From contig JAIOJX010000004.1 in NCBI GenBank assembly GCA_022376925.1, positions 129,729,123 through 129,793,122 on the forward strand: a stretch of 64,000 bases of DNA. The letters are read 5' to 3'. This document shows, piece after piece, positions 35,851 to 46,880 of this stretch (within the stretch, counting starts at the first letter, position 1; each line of letters opens with the position of its first letter). Source of the DNA: Tragulus kanchil. Its lineage: Eukaryota > Chordata > Mammalia > Artiodactyla > Tragulidae. A program made the position numbers and the translations under genes. Below the pieces are notes generated by a model. The model did no database searches and was not told where the DNA came from. It was given only the letters and a program-made list of their open reading frames with translations.

Positions 35851-35977
35851 TTCTTTACCAGTTGAGCTACCAGGGGAACTAATCTGAGAACATGCATGTC
35901 TGTGAACAACAAAACTCTGTAAAAGTTAAAAGTAAAATAAAGGTTTAAAAAAAAAAAAATTAAAAAAAAAAAAAAAA
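35851..35977 (+). mobile_element. Very short LINE-1 3' end insertion, sense
   Basis: A SINE-head scrap (GAGCTACCAGGGGAAC) followed by the L1 tail complement of ATAGACATGTATG (GAACATGCATGTCTGTGAAC), then two A runs. Target duplication AGAAGAATAGGTTTCT is seen at about 35839 and 35977, so this ~120-base piece is one insertion. Confidence 0.75.
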
Positions 35978-36206
35978 GAAGAATAGGTTTCTAACCTGGG
36001 TATACAGTGTCTTGGACAGTTTTGCTTTTGATTCCACTGAGCCGCCTGTGAGGCTCAACTTAGACACCACTTCACCCAGAAAGTCCATTTTGATATCATC
36101 TGGACACTGCCTGCCTCCCCTCCCTTGAGTCAGGTACTCTACTTCTGGCCTAGTACTGTGCTGGCTTCTCTGTGATTGTGACCAATGTTTTGTTGTTATA
36201 TTTAAG

Positions 36207-36311
36207 AAAAGCTCCAGGACAATGTTAATACTTCAGCTGGATTGCATTTCATGGCCTCTGTAAAAAAGAAAGCTAAGGAATGTCAGGATGCAAGTACAAA
36301 TACAGACCCAG
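36207..36311 (+). CDS. CPLANE1: CPLANE1 window exon 16
   Basis: 105 bases, phase 1 in and out, so it is skippable in frame. Acceptor TTGTTATATTTAAG, donor GTAAAA (weak). Peptide KLQDNVNTSAGLHFMASVKK then KAKECQDASTNTDP. Single copy in the assembly. Confidence 0.88.
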
Positions 36312-37684
36312 GTAAAATGCTATTTCATTTTAACTTTTAAAATTCATATATTTTACAGCAATTAATCTCTCTCTACTTTTTATTTCAAAACAGTGGTTTA
36401 AGGGGAATTTAAAATTATGTGACAGTAGCTACTCATCCCAGATTCTAGTCCCCAACCCTGGTATATACTTTACAAATTTTAAACTAAAATAAAATTTAAA
36501 CTGAATTTGTGATAACTTTGTGAAAACACAAAAAAAGATACCTGTTTAAAACTGCCATGGACTACATCATCAATCAGTAGAAATAGTCGTTTGAATTTGG
36601 GTTCCCGATGCTGTAACTGACTGACTTTACTAAAATTTCTTGCCTCAAATTGAGAGGCCAGACGCCATGACTGCTGCAGTTGAGTTAGGAAGAGGCGGGC
36701 TGGGCTGGGTCGAGGGTGGGGAAAGTAGATGTATCTGTGTCCAGAAATAGAGGAAATAAATATTGGAGGAGCTAGCGTTTGGAATTTTGCCTGACAAGCT
36801 CCTTCATTAATGTAATGAATGAATGTATGTGGTGGTTTCCAGTATTTTTCTCCTACAAATGATGCTTCAGTGAGTAACTTCTTACATAGAGCCTTTTATC
36901 TCTTTTTCAGTCATCACTATGATTTAGCTCTTCTATCCTTTACCAATATAGTAGATTTTACAAAAAAAAAAAAGGTATCTGTTAATTTAATTTTTATTTG
37001 TTTCTGAATGAGATTGAGCATATATACTTTTTAAAATTTTTTTTAAAATACTTTTTTTTAATAAGAGGGTCTTTTTCCCCCATCATGCCTCTTTTATTTA
37101 TTTATTTTTTTCATCCATCTTTACTCTTGCCTTTGTGGGCCTCCCACTGCAGTGGCCTCTCTCACTACAGAGCACCAGCTCTGGGCGCATGCGCTCCATA
37201 GTGCTGGCTCGGAGTTGAACACACCTGTCCAGCTGCTCCGCGGCACGTGGGATCCTCCTGGGCCAGGGATCAAGCCAGTGCCCCTTGCACTGCAAGGCGG
37301 ACTCTCTACCCACTGGACCACCATGGAAGCCCTATAAGAAGTTTTTTTGATGTAAATGTTGAGTGTGCATTTGAGAAACATACTTAAATGAATCTTAAGT
37401 GAAAGCTTAGAGGTATTTTGCTGCTCTGTCATCTTCTAAAGTTAGCAGCTGACTTGCTAGAAGTTTGCAGTTCATTCAAGTGATCAGGTCCAGAATATAA
37501 ATAGCAATAAAATCGGAAATTATCATATTAACAACTTAAATTCTTAAGTTATCAGTCTACTTTTCTACCACCTTTTATACACAACATATAAAATCTGTGC
37601 TTGTACGTTTAATTTTTTCTGTGGTTGTAAAATCGTTTTTCTGTTTTCTCTTTTTTTGTCCCAAATCTCCTAATTGGTTACAAG
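36312..37684. other. CPLANE1: Intron 16
   Basis: About 1.4 kb; 36312-37080 shows nothing recognisable, then one antisense young-family SINE. Confidence 0.6.
37093..37332 (-). mobile_element. Young-family SINE, antisense, diverged
   Basis: TTTATTTATTTATTTTTTTC then the reversed body, ending GACCACCATGGAAGCCC. The G-rich tail segment is missing, as in the 14049 copy; possibly an older subfamily. Confidence 0.82.
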
Positions 37685-37750
37685 AAGCTGCTTCTCAAGA
37701 AGTTGTTTCTGAGTGTCATAAAAATCAACAAACCATTTCTTCCATACCAG
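37685..37750 (+). CDS. CPLANE1: CPLANE1 window exon 17
   Basis: 66 bases, phase 1 in and out, skippable in frame. Acceptor TTGGTTACAAG, donor GTGTGA. Peptide EAASQEVVSECHKNQQTISS then IP. Joins to 40151 as IP-EHESSNLPQLLPP. Single copy. Confidence 0.83.
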
Positions 37751-38043
37751 GTGTGATTTTTCTTTTTCTTTTTTTCTGAGAACAGCGTAACTAGTTAAAG
37801 GTTATATCGGCACAATGGCTGAGACAGGAGTTACCATCTCTAGAGAAAAACAGTTAAACCAAAACTTGATTTACTAGCAATAGAAGGATATTTTAATATT
37901 TAAAATTTCATTTTTTCTAGTTTTTTTGCTCATCAAAGAACTAAATTCATGCCTTGGTACCAAGTTTCCAGTCTTCAGTATAGCAAAGAGTTAGATTTGC
38001 TTATGAAATTTGAAATTAATGTTCTATCAGAAATGTAGTGCTG

Positions 38044-38384
38044 GGGTTTCCCTGGTGGCTCAGTGGTCAAGAGTTCGCCTGCCAATGCAGGAGACACGAG
38101 TTCGATCCCTGAGCTGGGAAGATCCCACATGCTGGGAAGCAGCAAAGCCCATGAGCCACAACTATTGAGCCTGTGCTCTAGGCGTCGGAGCCGCAACTAT
38201 TGAGACCATGTGCTGCAAGCAGCTGTTGAAGCTTGTATGCCCTGGGGCCCAAGTTCCCCAACAAGACAGGTCACAACAAGAAGCCTGCTCACCTCAACTA
38301 GAGAGTAGCCCCCACTCCCTGCAACTAGACAAGAGCCTTGTGGCAGCAGTGAAAACCCAAAATAGCCAAAAAAAAAAAAAAAAA
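38044..38384 (+). mobile_element. CHR-type SINE, sense
   Basis: GGTTTCCCTGGTGGCTCAGT head, B-box GAGTTCGATCCC, AGAGTAGCCCCCACTCCC and AACCCAAAATAGCC followed by poly(A). Repeated at 39122-39464 by D13. Confidence 0.88.
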
Positions 38385-39121
38385 GAATAAAAAAAATGTA
38401 GTGCTAGGAAATAAACTTAGAGTCATAGGACAAATGACAGAGTTAGATTCTGACCCATTGTGGTAAGCTTCCTTATCTGAATAAGAAGCTAATGACTTCT
38501 GTAAAATTAAGACACTAAACATTTTAAGTGGTACAATTTAGCTATGGTCTCTATACATACTAAGAACCACTGAACTGCACATTTTTAGAGGAGTTATATT
38601 GTATCTCAGTAAAGCTGTTTAAACAAATGAACCAACAAAAAACAGTGTTGAAAGTAACGTAATGTGCTATGATTATTTTCCTAAAGTCTGGTTTTATTGA
38701 AATGTTAAAAATGACTTAACATATCTGAAATGGAAAAAGGAAGCCACAGCATTTTCTTGGTATAACTTAGATATTTCATTATTCATATGAATCATTCATA
38801 TGAGAAAAGCGGTATGCCGTCTGAATTAAATTATGAATTACTTTAGATTAAATATATAGATTAAATCTGCCATTAGAATAGAATTTAATTTATACGTATG
38901 AAGATTAAATACGGCCTTGCCATTAGTATAGAAATTGTTTATTTAAACATATGAAACTTCTACTTACATTTTAATATTTAAAATTTCATTTTTTCTAGTT
39001 TTTTTGCTCATCAAAGAACTAAATTCATGCCTTGGTACCAAGTTTCCAGTCTTCAGTATAGCAAAGAGTTAGATTTGCTTATGAAATTTGAAATTAATGT
39101 TCTATCAGAAATGTAGTGCTG

Positions 39122-39464
39122 GGGTTTCCCTGGTGGCTCAGTGGTCAAGAGTTCGCCTGCCAATGCAGGAGACACGAGTTCGATCCCTGAGCTGGGAAGA
39201 TCCCACATGCTGGGAAGCAGCAAAGCCCATGAGCCACAACTATTGAGCCTGTGCTCTAGAGCGTCGGAGCCGCAACTATTGAGACCATGTGCTGCAAGCA
39301 GCTGTTGAAGCTTGTATGCCCTGGGGCCCAAGTTCCCCAACAAGACAGGTCACAACAAGAAGCCTGCTCACCTCAACTAGAGAGTAGCCCCCACTCCCTG
39401 CAACTAGACAAGAGCCTTGTGGCAGCAGTGAAAACCCAAAATAGCCAAAAAAAAAAAAAAAAAG
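39122..39464 (+). mobile_element. Second assembled copy of the 38044 CHR SINE
   Basis: Same element repeated by D13. Confidence 0.88.
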
Positions 39465-40150
39465 AATAAAAAAAATGTAGTGCTAGGAAATAAACTTAGA
39501 GTCATAGGACAAATGACAGAGTTAGATTCTGACCCATTGTGGTAAGCTTCCTTATCTGAATAAGAAGCTAATGACTTCTGTAAAATTAAGACACTAAACA
39601 TTTTAAGTGGTACAATTTAGCTATGGTCTCTATACATACTAAGAACCACTGAACTGCACATTTTTAGAGGAGTTATATTGTATCTCAGTAAAGCTGTTTA
39701 AACAAATGAACCAACAAAAAACAGTGTTGAAAGTAACGTAATGTGCTATGATTATTTTCCTAAAGTCTGGTTTTATTGAAATGTTAAAAATGACTTAACA
39801 TATCTGAAATGGAAAAAGGAAGCCACAGCATTTTCTTGGTATAACTTAGATATTTCATTATTCATATGAATCATTCATATGAGAAAAGCGGTATGCCGTC
39901 TGAATTAAATTATGAATTACTTTAGATTAAATATATAGATTAAATCTCGCCATTAGAATAGAATTTAATTTATACGTATGAAGATTAAATACGGCCTTGC
40001 CATTAGTATAGAAATTGTTTATTTAAACATATGAAACTTCTACTTAGATTTGCAAAAATATCTTTAAGGCTGTTTGTTGTTAATTTGTTCTTACAAAGTT
40101 AATGAGGTAGAGCTATTTGCAGGATGTTTTTTTATTATCTTGATTCTTAG

Positions 40151-40260
40151 AACATGAATCTTCGAATCTTCCTCAACTCTTGCCTCCAGATGTGTATCTA
40201 AATCTCAGACTTCCCACTGAAATATCTGAGAAGCCTCCGTCACCTTCAGCATCTGATACG
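40151..40260 (+). CDS. CPLANE1: CPLANE1 window exon 18
   Basis: 110 bases, enters in phase 1 and ends in phase 0. Acceptor TTGATTCTTAG, donor GTACTA (weak). Peptide HESSNLPQLLPPDVYLNLRL then PTEISEKPPSPSASDT. Duplicated at 41250-41359. Reading through the donor gives a false 89-residue frame. Confidence 0.86.
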
Positions 40261-40594
40261 GTACTAAATTTTGAAGTTTTAATGATACCTTTGTGCTCAA
40301 ATTTATTATGGTCATCTGCATTATTCAGTTGTACAGATGAAATGAAGCCAAAATGTCTCACTTACGTAGATTTGTTGGAAAGGTCAGAAATTAGTTTAAG
40401 ATTTAAATATTATCCCCCCCTCCCCAAATATTGTAAACTGAGACCATAACGCATACTTTTGCAATTTTCCTGAAGTGAGGCTCATATAAGCTCTTATTGC
40501 CTTGATAATTAAACCTTTTTTGGATAAGGGTAGGGTGGAGTGGCTATTGAAATAAAAAGACTGTGTCCCTCTTTGATTTTATGTTTTGGCTCAG

Positions 40595-40790
40595 GTTGGA
40601 CACACTTATATCAATGTGATTGACATTGAGGCTGATGATCTCCAGGAGCTGCCTGTCAAGGTAGAGCCTTCAGATGATGATATTATCAAACAGCCCAGCG
40701 ATCGTCCAGAAGTCCTGTCTTCTGCAGAATTACATTGCATGGCAGCTTCAGTTACTAATGCGGTTCCCCTGCACAGCCTTAAGAGTCAAG
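40595..40790 (+). CDS. CPLANE1: CPLANE1 window exon 19 (first of three copies)
   Basis: 196 bases, phase 0 in, one base over out. Acceptor TGTTTTGGCTCAG, donor GTAATA. Peptide VGHTYINVIDIEADDLQELP, then VKVEPSDDDIIK (it contains VKVEP, a possible SUMO-acceptor pattern, untested). Identical copies at 41694 and 42805. Confidence 0.85.
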
Positions 40791-41249
40791 GTAATAATGT
40801 TTCCTACTTTTAAAATAGATTTAAAACATTTGAAAACTTTAATATAGCATTGTTGGCCCTACTTTTTTTAATTTTTACTTTACTTTTTATAGAGTTTGGT
40901 TGTTTACAGTGGAAAAGGAAGCCACAGCATTTTCTTGGTATAACTTAGATATTTCATTATTCATATGAATCATTCATATGAGAAAAGCGGTATGCCGTCT
41001 GAATTAAATTATGAATTACTTTAGATTAAATATATAGATTAAATCTCGCCATTAGAATAGAATTTAATTTATACGTATGAAGATTAAATACGGCCTTGCC
41101 ATTAGTATAGAAATTGTTTATTTAAACATATGAAACTTCTACTTAGATTTGCAAAAATATCTTTAAGGCTGTTTGTTGTTAATTTGTTCTTACAAAGTTA
41201 ATGAGGTAGAGCTATTTGCAGGATGTTTTTTTATTATCTTGATTCTTAG

Positions 41250-41359
41250 AACATGAATCTTCGAATCTTCCTCAACTCTTGCCTCCAGATGTGTATCTAA
41301 ATCTCAGACTTCCCACTGAAATATCTGAGAAGCCTCCGTCACCTTCAGCATCTGATACG
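41250..41359 (+). CDS. CPLANE1: Second assembled copy of exon 18
   Basis: Identical copy carried by D14. Confidence 0.6.
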
Positions 41360-41693
41360 GTACTAAATTTTGAAGTTTTAATGATACCTTTGTGCTCAAA
41401 TTTATTATGGTCATCTGCATTATTCAGTTGTACAGATGAAATGAAGCCAAAATGTCTCACTTACGTAGATTTGTTGGAAAGGTCAGAAATTAGTTTAAGA
41501 TTTAAATATTATCCCCCCCTCCCCAAATATTGTAAACTGAGACCATAACGCATACTTTTGCAATTTTCCTGAAGTGAGGCTCATATAAGCTCTTATTGCC
41601 TTGATAATTAAACCTTTTTTGGATAAGGGTAGGGTGGAGTGGCTATTGAAATAAAAAGACTGTGTCCCTCTTTGATTTTATGTTTTGGCTCAG

Positions 41694-41889
41694 GTTGGAC
41701 ACACTTATATCAATGTGATTGACATTGAGGCTGATGATCTCCAGGAGCTGCCTGTCAAGGTAGAGCCTTCAGATGATGATATTATCAAACAGCCCAGCGA
41801 TCGTCCAGAAGTCCTGTCTTCTGCAGAATTACATTGCATGGCAGCTTCAGTTACTAATGCGGTTCCCCTGCACAGCCTTAAGAGTCAAG
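41694..41889 (+). CDS. CPLANE1: Second assembled copy of exon 19
   Basis: Identical copy, shared by D14 and D15. Confidence 0.6.
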
Positions 41890-41999
41890 GTAATAATGTT
41901 TCCTACTTTTAAAATAGATTTAAAACATTTCGAAAACTTTAATATAGCATTGTTGGCCCTACTTTTTTTTTTTAATATTTATTTGACTTTTTACTTTTT

Positions 42000-42180
42000 T
42001 ATAGAGTTTGGTTGTTTACAGATATGTATGATCCCAGATTAGTCGTATGTATATCCCTCCCCCCATCCCACGCCTCCAGGCCATCACACAGCGCCCCTGC
42101 AGGATCCCCTTGTCTCACAGAGCAGTTGTTGCCCTACTCTTGCCTCGTAGCTCTCCTCCTCCAAACCCACTCTAGTTTTA
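42000..42180 (-). mobile_element. LINE-1 3' end fragment, antisense, beside exon 20
   Basis: TTTACAGATATGTATGATCC and AGTCGTATGTATATCCCTCC are a diverged antisense artiodactyl L1 3' end (compare 50868 and 54920). It lies under 100 bases before exon 20. Repeated at 43111-43291 by D15. Confidence 0.75.
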
Positions 42181-42276
42181 GATGTTTATATTCACATTTA
42201 GAAATGTTCTATTAACCTTTTCAGTATCTTATTTGTAAGTCTGGAATCAATCTTTGTATGCCTTTCATATTCTCAG

Positions 42277-42429
42277 TAGGATCACCCAGTTCTGCTACGG
42301 ATTTATTTTTTCAACCTGCGAAAGTGTCTCCGTCCTGTCTGGGTGGAAGCCGCTGGCGGGCAGGCAGTGCACAAGTGAGAGAGGCTGGCCTCGCCTCACC
42401 TCTGCCGGTGGACATATGGCAGGCCAAAG
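42277..42429 (+). CDS. CPLANE1: CPLANE1 window exon 20
   Basis: 153 bases, phase 1 in and out. The acceptor is a tandem NAGNAG (CAGTAG at 42274-42279), so one valine may be dropped. Donor GTGAGT (strong). Peptide VGSPSSATDLFFQPAKVSPS, then an arginine/tryptophan patch SRWRAGSAQVREAG. Duplicated at 43388-43540. Confidence 0.86.
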
Positions 42430-42804
42430 GTGAGTGTCCCGCACTGGGACTGAAATAATGATGCTTACTTACCTTTGTTTAATCATTCACATTTTTCAGA
42501 GTTTTTTGTTGCATAATTTGATCTTTATAAAACTTCTGTGGAGTCAGGTAGGACAGGCATCATAATTGTCGTCTGACCAGCTCTTCATTCACTGAGCACC
42601 GAGGTAAGGGCAACATGTAGGGACCAAAGAAAAGAGTCACACCAGGCTCTCTGCTGGTGGGCTCATGTATTTGGGAAGGGAAGGCAGGGAAGTAAAAGAT
42701 GACTGTGGTACAGTGTGGTACGTGCCTACAAAATGTGGTAATTTTGGGGGGGGGCTATTGAAATAAAAGACTGTGTCCCTCTTTGATTTTATGTTTTGGC
42801 TCAG

Positions 42805-43000
42805 GTTGGACACACTTATATCAATGTGATTGACATTGAGGCTGATGATCTCCAGGAGCTGCCTGTCAAGGTAGAGCCTTCAGATGATGATATTATCAAA
42901 CAGCCCAGCGATCGTCCAGAAGTCCTGTCTTCTGCAGAATTACATTGCATGGCAGCTTCAGTTACTAATGCGGTTCCCCTGCACAGCCTTAAGAGTCAAG
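42805..43000 (+). CDS. CPLANE1: Third assembled copy of exon 19
   Basis: Identical copy carried by D15, lying after exon 20 copy one. Three copies in series cannot all be spliced in frame. Confidence 0.55.
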
Positions 43001-43110
43001 GTAATAATGTTTCCTACTTTTAAAATAGATTTAAAACATTTCGAAAACTTTAATATAGCATTGTTGGCCCTACTTTTTTTTTTTAATATTTATTTGACTT
43101 TTTACTTTTT

Positions 43111-43291
43111 TATAGAGTTTGGTTGTTTACAGATATGTATGATCCCAGATTAGTCGTATGTATATCCCTCCCCCCATCCCACGCCTCCAGGCCATCACAC
43201 AGCGCCCCTGCAGGATCCCCTTGTCTCACAGAGCAGTTGTTGCCCTACTCTTGCCTCGTAGCTCTCCTCCTCCAAACCCACTCTAGTTTTA
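43111..43291 (-). mobile_element. Second assembled copy of the 42000 L1 fragment
   Basis: Repeated by D15. Confidence 0.75.
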
Positions 43292-43387
43292 GATGTTTAT
43301 ATTCACATTTAGAAATGTTCTATTAACCTTTTCAGTATCTTATTTGTAAGTCTGGAATCAATCTTTGTATGCCTTTCATATTCTCAG

Positions 43388-43540
43388 TAGGATCACCCAG
43401 TTCTGCTACGGATTTATTTTTTCAACCTGCGAAAGTGTCTCCGTCCTGTCTGGGTGGAAGCCGCTGGCGGGCAGGCAGTGCACAAGTGAGAGAGGCTGGC
43501 CTCGCCTCACCTCTGCCGGTGGACATATGGCAGGCCAAAG
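43388..43540 (+). CDS. CPLANE1: Second assembled copy of exon 20
   Basis: Identical copy; contiguous with the true downstream intron. Confidence 0.6.
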
Positions 43541-45213
43541 GTGAGTGTCCCGCACTGGGACTGAAATAATGATGCTTACTTACCTTTGTTTAATCATTCA
43601 CATTTTTCAGAGTTTTTTGTTGCATAATTTGATCTTTATAAAACTTCTGTGGAGTCAGGTAGGACAGGCATCATAATTGTCGTCTGACCAGCTCTTCATT
43701 CACTGAGCACCGAGGTAAGGGCAACATGTAGGGACCAAAGAAAAGAGTCACACCAGGCTCTCTGCTGGTGGGCTCATGTATTTGGGAAGGGAAGGCAGGG
43801 AAGTAAAAGATGACTATGGTACAGTGTGGTACGTGCCCTCACAGTGATAAGGATGAGCTCGCTAGAGACTAAGGTATCTAATCCTTCTCTGGAGAGGACT
43901 GGGGCTATGTAGGGGAAAGACACCTCAGTGGAATCTTGAAAGTAGGATTGAACATACACATTGGGGAGAACAGATGATAGGCTATCTCAGAGGTTTGATT
44001 AGAGCTTGCTGAGTTTGAGAAAATTAGAGCTCAGTGTGCTTGGTGCTTCTGTGTTTTAAAGAAACAGCAAGAGAGGAACTGGATAGGTAGGCCTAGCAAA
44101 GGCAATGCCGTTGTCTCTCATTCCAAGACATTTGAACTTTTAAGGTGGAGGCATTAGAGAAATGCTGAAGGATTTCGGGTGGAAAAGGAGCTATATCAGA
44201 CTTGGGTTTTAAAAAATCTCTGTAGGGCCTGTGTAGAGGTGGGGCTGGAGAAGACTGAAGTATGTAGAGATAAGGATACTGTTTGGTGCTTCCCTGGTGG
44301 CTCAGATTCAATGCATTCACCTGCAGTGCAGGAGACCTGGGTTCAATTCCCAGGTTGGGAAGATCCCCCAGAGAAGGAAATGGCAACTCACTCCAGTATT
44401 CTTGCCTGGAGAATTCCAAGAACTGAAAGGGCTACAGTCCATGGGGCTGAAAAGAGTCAGACATGACTTAGCGACTGAACAGCAGCAACAGAGTAAGATG
44501 TACAGGACACAGATGGATTTAAGGACTGGAGGTCAGAAAGAGTGCCATTTGGATGCGAGCGTCAGCAGTGCACCTGAGACCTCACCTGAGAGAGAGGGAG
44601 TGGACTGAGAAGAGACATGATATGAGGCTGATATCCTGGAAATAATGAAGGGTGAAAAGAGTGGGCGGCAGAAAAAAAAAAAAAAGATGACGACTGAGGA
44701 GGGAGAGGCAGATAGGGAGGAGAAGACCCAGAGCCCAGAAGAAGGGTTTCAAATTTGGGACAAGAATCATTTGAGTTTCGAGTAGAGCGAGTCACTGACT
44801 GTGGCACCTGCTGGCTTGAGAGGTTTAATGTTTGCCTGAGCTCCCACGTGGAGGCAGTCACGGCCTGCCCCGGACCTAGCTGTCACTGTGTGCTGTTGTT
44901 GGTTTTCAGATAGAGTTTAAAAGTCATAAAAAGAGTAAGGTTGCTTTTGATGAAGTGTATTTTTATAGTGGAAGATAAAAGTAACATTCACATTGTCTTG
45001 TATATGGAGCTTTGTGGTAACGGTTTCACTTACGTATTCTTACCTCACAATGTCATAAGTCGAGAACCCGAAATAGTATTTCTAAGTATATTTAATTGAA
45101 ACTGATTTGGAAGGAACTGTTGTGTTGGCTGAAAATACAGTCTTCAAGAAATTATATCAGCATATAAATTCTTAATTGTAGTCAATTTTGTTATTACTTT
45201 TATTAATATTTAG
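43541..45213. other. CPLANE1: Intron 20
   Basis: Unassigned sequence at 43541-44280 and 44490-45213, with one Bov-tA between. The AAAAAAAAAAAAAAAGATGACG purine-rich area near 44670 gives spurious minus-strand frames only. Confidence 0.6.
44285..44490 (+). mobile_element. Bov-tA SINE, sense
   Basis: GCTTCCCTGGTGGCTCAGAT head, GGTTCAATTCCCAGG, ACTCCAGTATTCTTGCCTGG, CTACAGTCCATGGGGCTGAA and GACTTAGCGACTGAACAGCA. The clearest Bov-tA in the window and the main evidence for a ruminant. Confidence 0.93.
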
Positions 45214-45467
45214 ATACTCCAAAGCCAGATTTTCAATTCAAGGAATCGAGCTCAAAGTCAGATGCTACGGAAGATTATCTGCGGTGGAAACTGCTGCAGG
45301 ATGTGCCCGCCGCTCCTCCCGCACCGAGCCCTGCAGCCCGCCGCCTGGAGCGTCTCACCGCAGAGCTTCAGAAGATCGATGAGCAGCTGTTAGCCATACA
45401 GAGCATGGCTGACCGCATAGAGCGGAATTACCCCAGACACATAATGCTAGACCAAACTCATGTTAAG
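45214..45467 (+). CDS. CPLANE1: CPLANE1 window exon 21 (coiled coil)
   Basis: 254 bases, enters in phase 1 and ends in phase 0. Acceptor TTATTAATATTTAG, donor GTAGGC. After TPKPDFQFKESSSKSDATED and LRWKLLQDVPAAPPAPSPAA comes RRLERLTAELQKIDEQLLAI, a clear heptad-type coiled coil typical of CPLANE1's C-terminal part. The GC-rich middle (45295-45365) is unlike the AT-rich introns. Duplicated at 46379-46632. Confidence 0.92.
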
Positions 45468-45550
45468 GTAGGCTGTCTTCAGTATTTTTTGTTGGTTACC
45501 TACTTACTATATTTGTAGTGTGCTATAAAGACTCTTGCCAGAAAGAATGG

Positions 45551-45655
45551 CATCACTCCAGTATTCTTGCCTGGAGAATTCCAAGAACTGAAAGGGCTAC
45601 AGTCCATGGGGCTGAAAAGAGTCAGACATGACTTAGCGACTGAACAGCAGCAACA
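45551..45655 (+). mobile_element. Partial second copy of the 44285 Bov-tA
   Basis: 3' half only, cut by the D16 junction. Confidence 0.88.
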
Positions 45656-46378
45656 GAGTAAGATGTACAGGACACAGATGGATTTAAGGACTGGAGGTCA
45701 GAAAGAGTGCCATTTGGATGCGAGCGTCAGCAGTGCACCTGAGACCTCACCTGAGAGAGAGGGAGTGGACTGAGAAGAGACATGATATGAGGCTGATATC
45801 CTGGAAATAATGAAGGGTGAAAAGAGTGGGCGGCAGAAAAAAAAAAAAAAGATGACGACTGAGGAGGGAGAGGCAGATAGGGAGGAGAAGACCCAGAGCC
45901 CAGAAGAAGGGTTTCAAATTTGGGACAAGAATCATTTGAGTTTCGAGTAGAGCGAGTCACTGACTGTGGCACCTGCTGGCTTGAGAGGTTTAATGTTTGC
46001 CTGAGCTCCCACGTGGAGGCAGTCACGGCCTGCCCCGGACCTAGCTGTCACTGTGTGCTGTTGTTGGTTTTCAGATAGAGTTTAAAAGTCATAAAAAGAG
46101 TAAGGTTGCTTTTGATGAAGTGTATTTTTATAGTGGAAGATAAAAGTAACATTCACATTGTCTTGTATATGGAGCTTTGTGGTAACGGTTTCACTTACGT
46201 ATTCTTACCTCACAATGTCATAAGTCGAGAACCCGAAATAGTATTTCTAAGTATATTTAATTGAAACTGATTTGGAAGGAACTGTTGTGTTGGCTGAAAA
46301 TACAGTCTTCAAGAAATTATATCAGCATATAAATTCTTAATTGTAGTCAATTTTGTTATTACTTTTATTAATATTTAG

Positions 46379-46632
46379 ATACTCCAAAGCCAGATTTTCA
46401 ATTCAAGGAATCGAGCTCAAAGTCAGATGCTACGGAAGATTATCTGCGGTGGAAACTGCTGCAGGATGTGCCCGCCGCTCCTCCCGCACCGAGCCCTGCA
46501 GCCCGCCGCCTGGAGCGTCTCACCGCAGAGCTTCAGAAGATCGATGAGCAGCTGTTAGCCATACAGAGCATGGCTGACCGCATAGAGCGGAATTACCCCA
46601 GACACATAATGCTAGACCAAACTCATGTTAAG
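46379..46632 (+). CDS. CPLANE1: Second assembled copy of exon 21
   Basis: Identical copy carried by D16; contiguous with the true downstream intron. 254 bases is not divisible by three. Confidence 0.6.
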
Positions 46633-46880
46633 GTAGGCTGTCTTCAGTATTTTTTGTTGGTTACCTACTTACTATATTTGTAGTGTGCTATAATTTTAGA
46701 CTCTTGGTTTTGCACAATAATGGAAGATTTGGCTTCAAAAACTAAAGTTTCTCACCCTCAGCATGGTCGACCTTTGGGCCAGGTCATAATTCTCTGTTGT
46801 ATCTGTGCTGTGCATTGTAGGATTTTAGCAGCATTTCTAGCCTTGACCCACTAGCTTGTCAGGAGCATTCCCCTAGCTCT

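Larger units (their letters stand above)
30274..36206. other. CPLANE1: Intron 15
   Basis: Nearly 6 kb assembled, about 2.7 kb once D10-D12 are collapsed. Contains two Bov-tA elements and a tiny L1 insertion. An open frame of up to 144 codons at 31525-31959 has no similarity I recognise and lies in a duplicated intron; I do not call it a gene. Confidence 0.6.
37891..40047 (+). repeat. Direct duplication D13 (about 1,078 bp)
   Basis: 37891-38968 recurs at 38970-40047. Copy one lacks AG in CTCTAGGCGTCGG (CTCTAGAGCGTCGG at 39256) and lacks C in AAATCTGCC (AAATCTCGCC at 39943), again at CpG sites. Confidence 0.9.
37751..40150. other. CPLANE1: Intron 17
   Basis: AT-rich; holds a CHR SINE in two assembled copies. 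Nothing else recognised. Confidence 0.6.
39811..42020 (+). repeat. Direct duplication D14 (about 1,099 bp), doubles exons 18 and 19
   Basis: 39811-40910 recurs at 40911-42020; its first part also occurs at about 38732, so the chain D13-D14 gives three copies. Copy one lacks C in ACATTTGAAAAC (ACATTTCGAAAAC at 41927). Confidence 0.92.
41641..43840 (+). repeat. Direct duplication D15 (about 1,111 bp), repeats exons 19 and 20
   Basis: 41641-42752 recurs at 42753-43840. Junction: GTGCCTACAAAATGTGGTAA and a G run where the other copy reads GTGCCCTCACAGTG. Confidence 0.92.
44388..46690 (+). repeat. Direct duplication D16 (about 1,165 bp), doubles exon 21
   Basis: 44388-45550 recurs at 45553-46690, starting inside the Bov-tA. 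First copy ends TATAAAGACTCTTGCCAGAA where the true continuation is TATAATTTTAGACTCTTGG. Confidence 0.92.
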
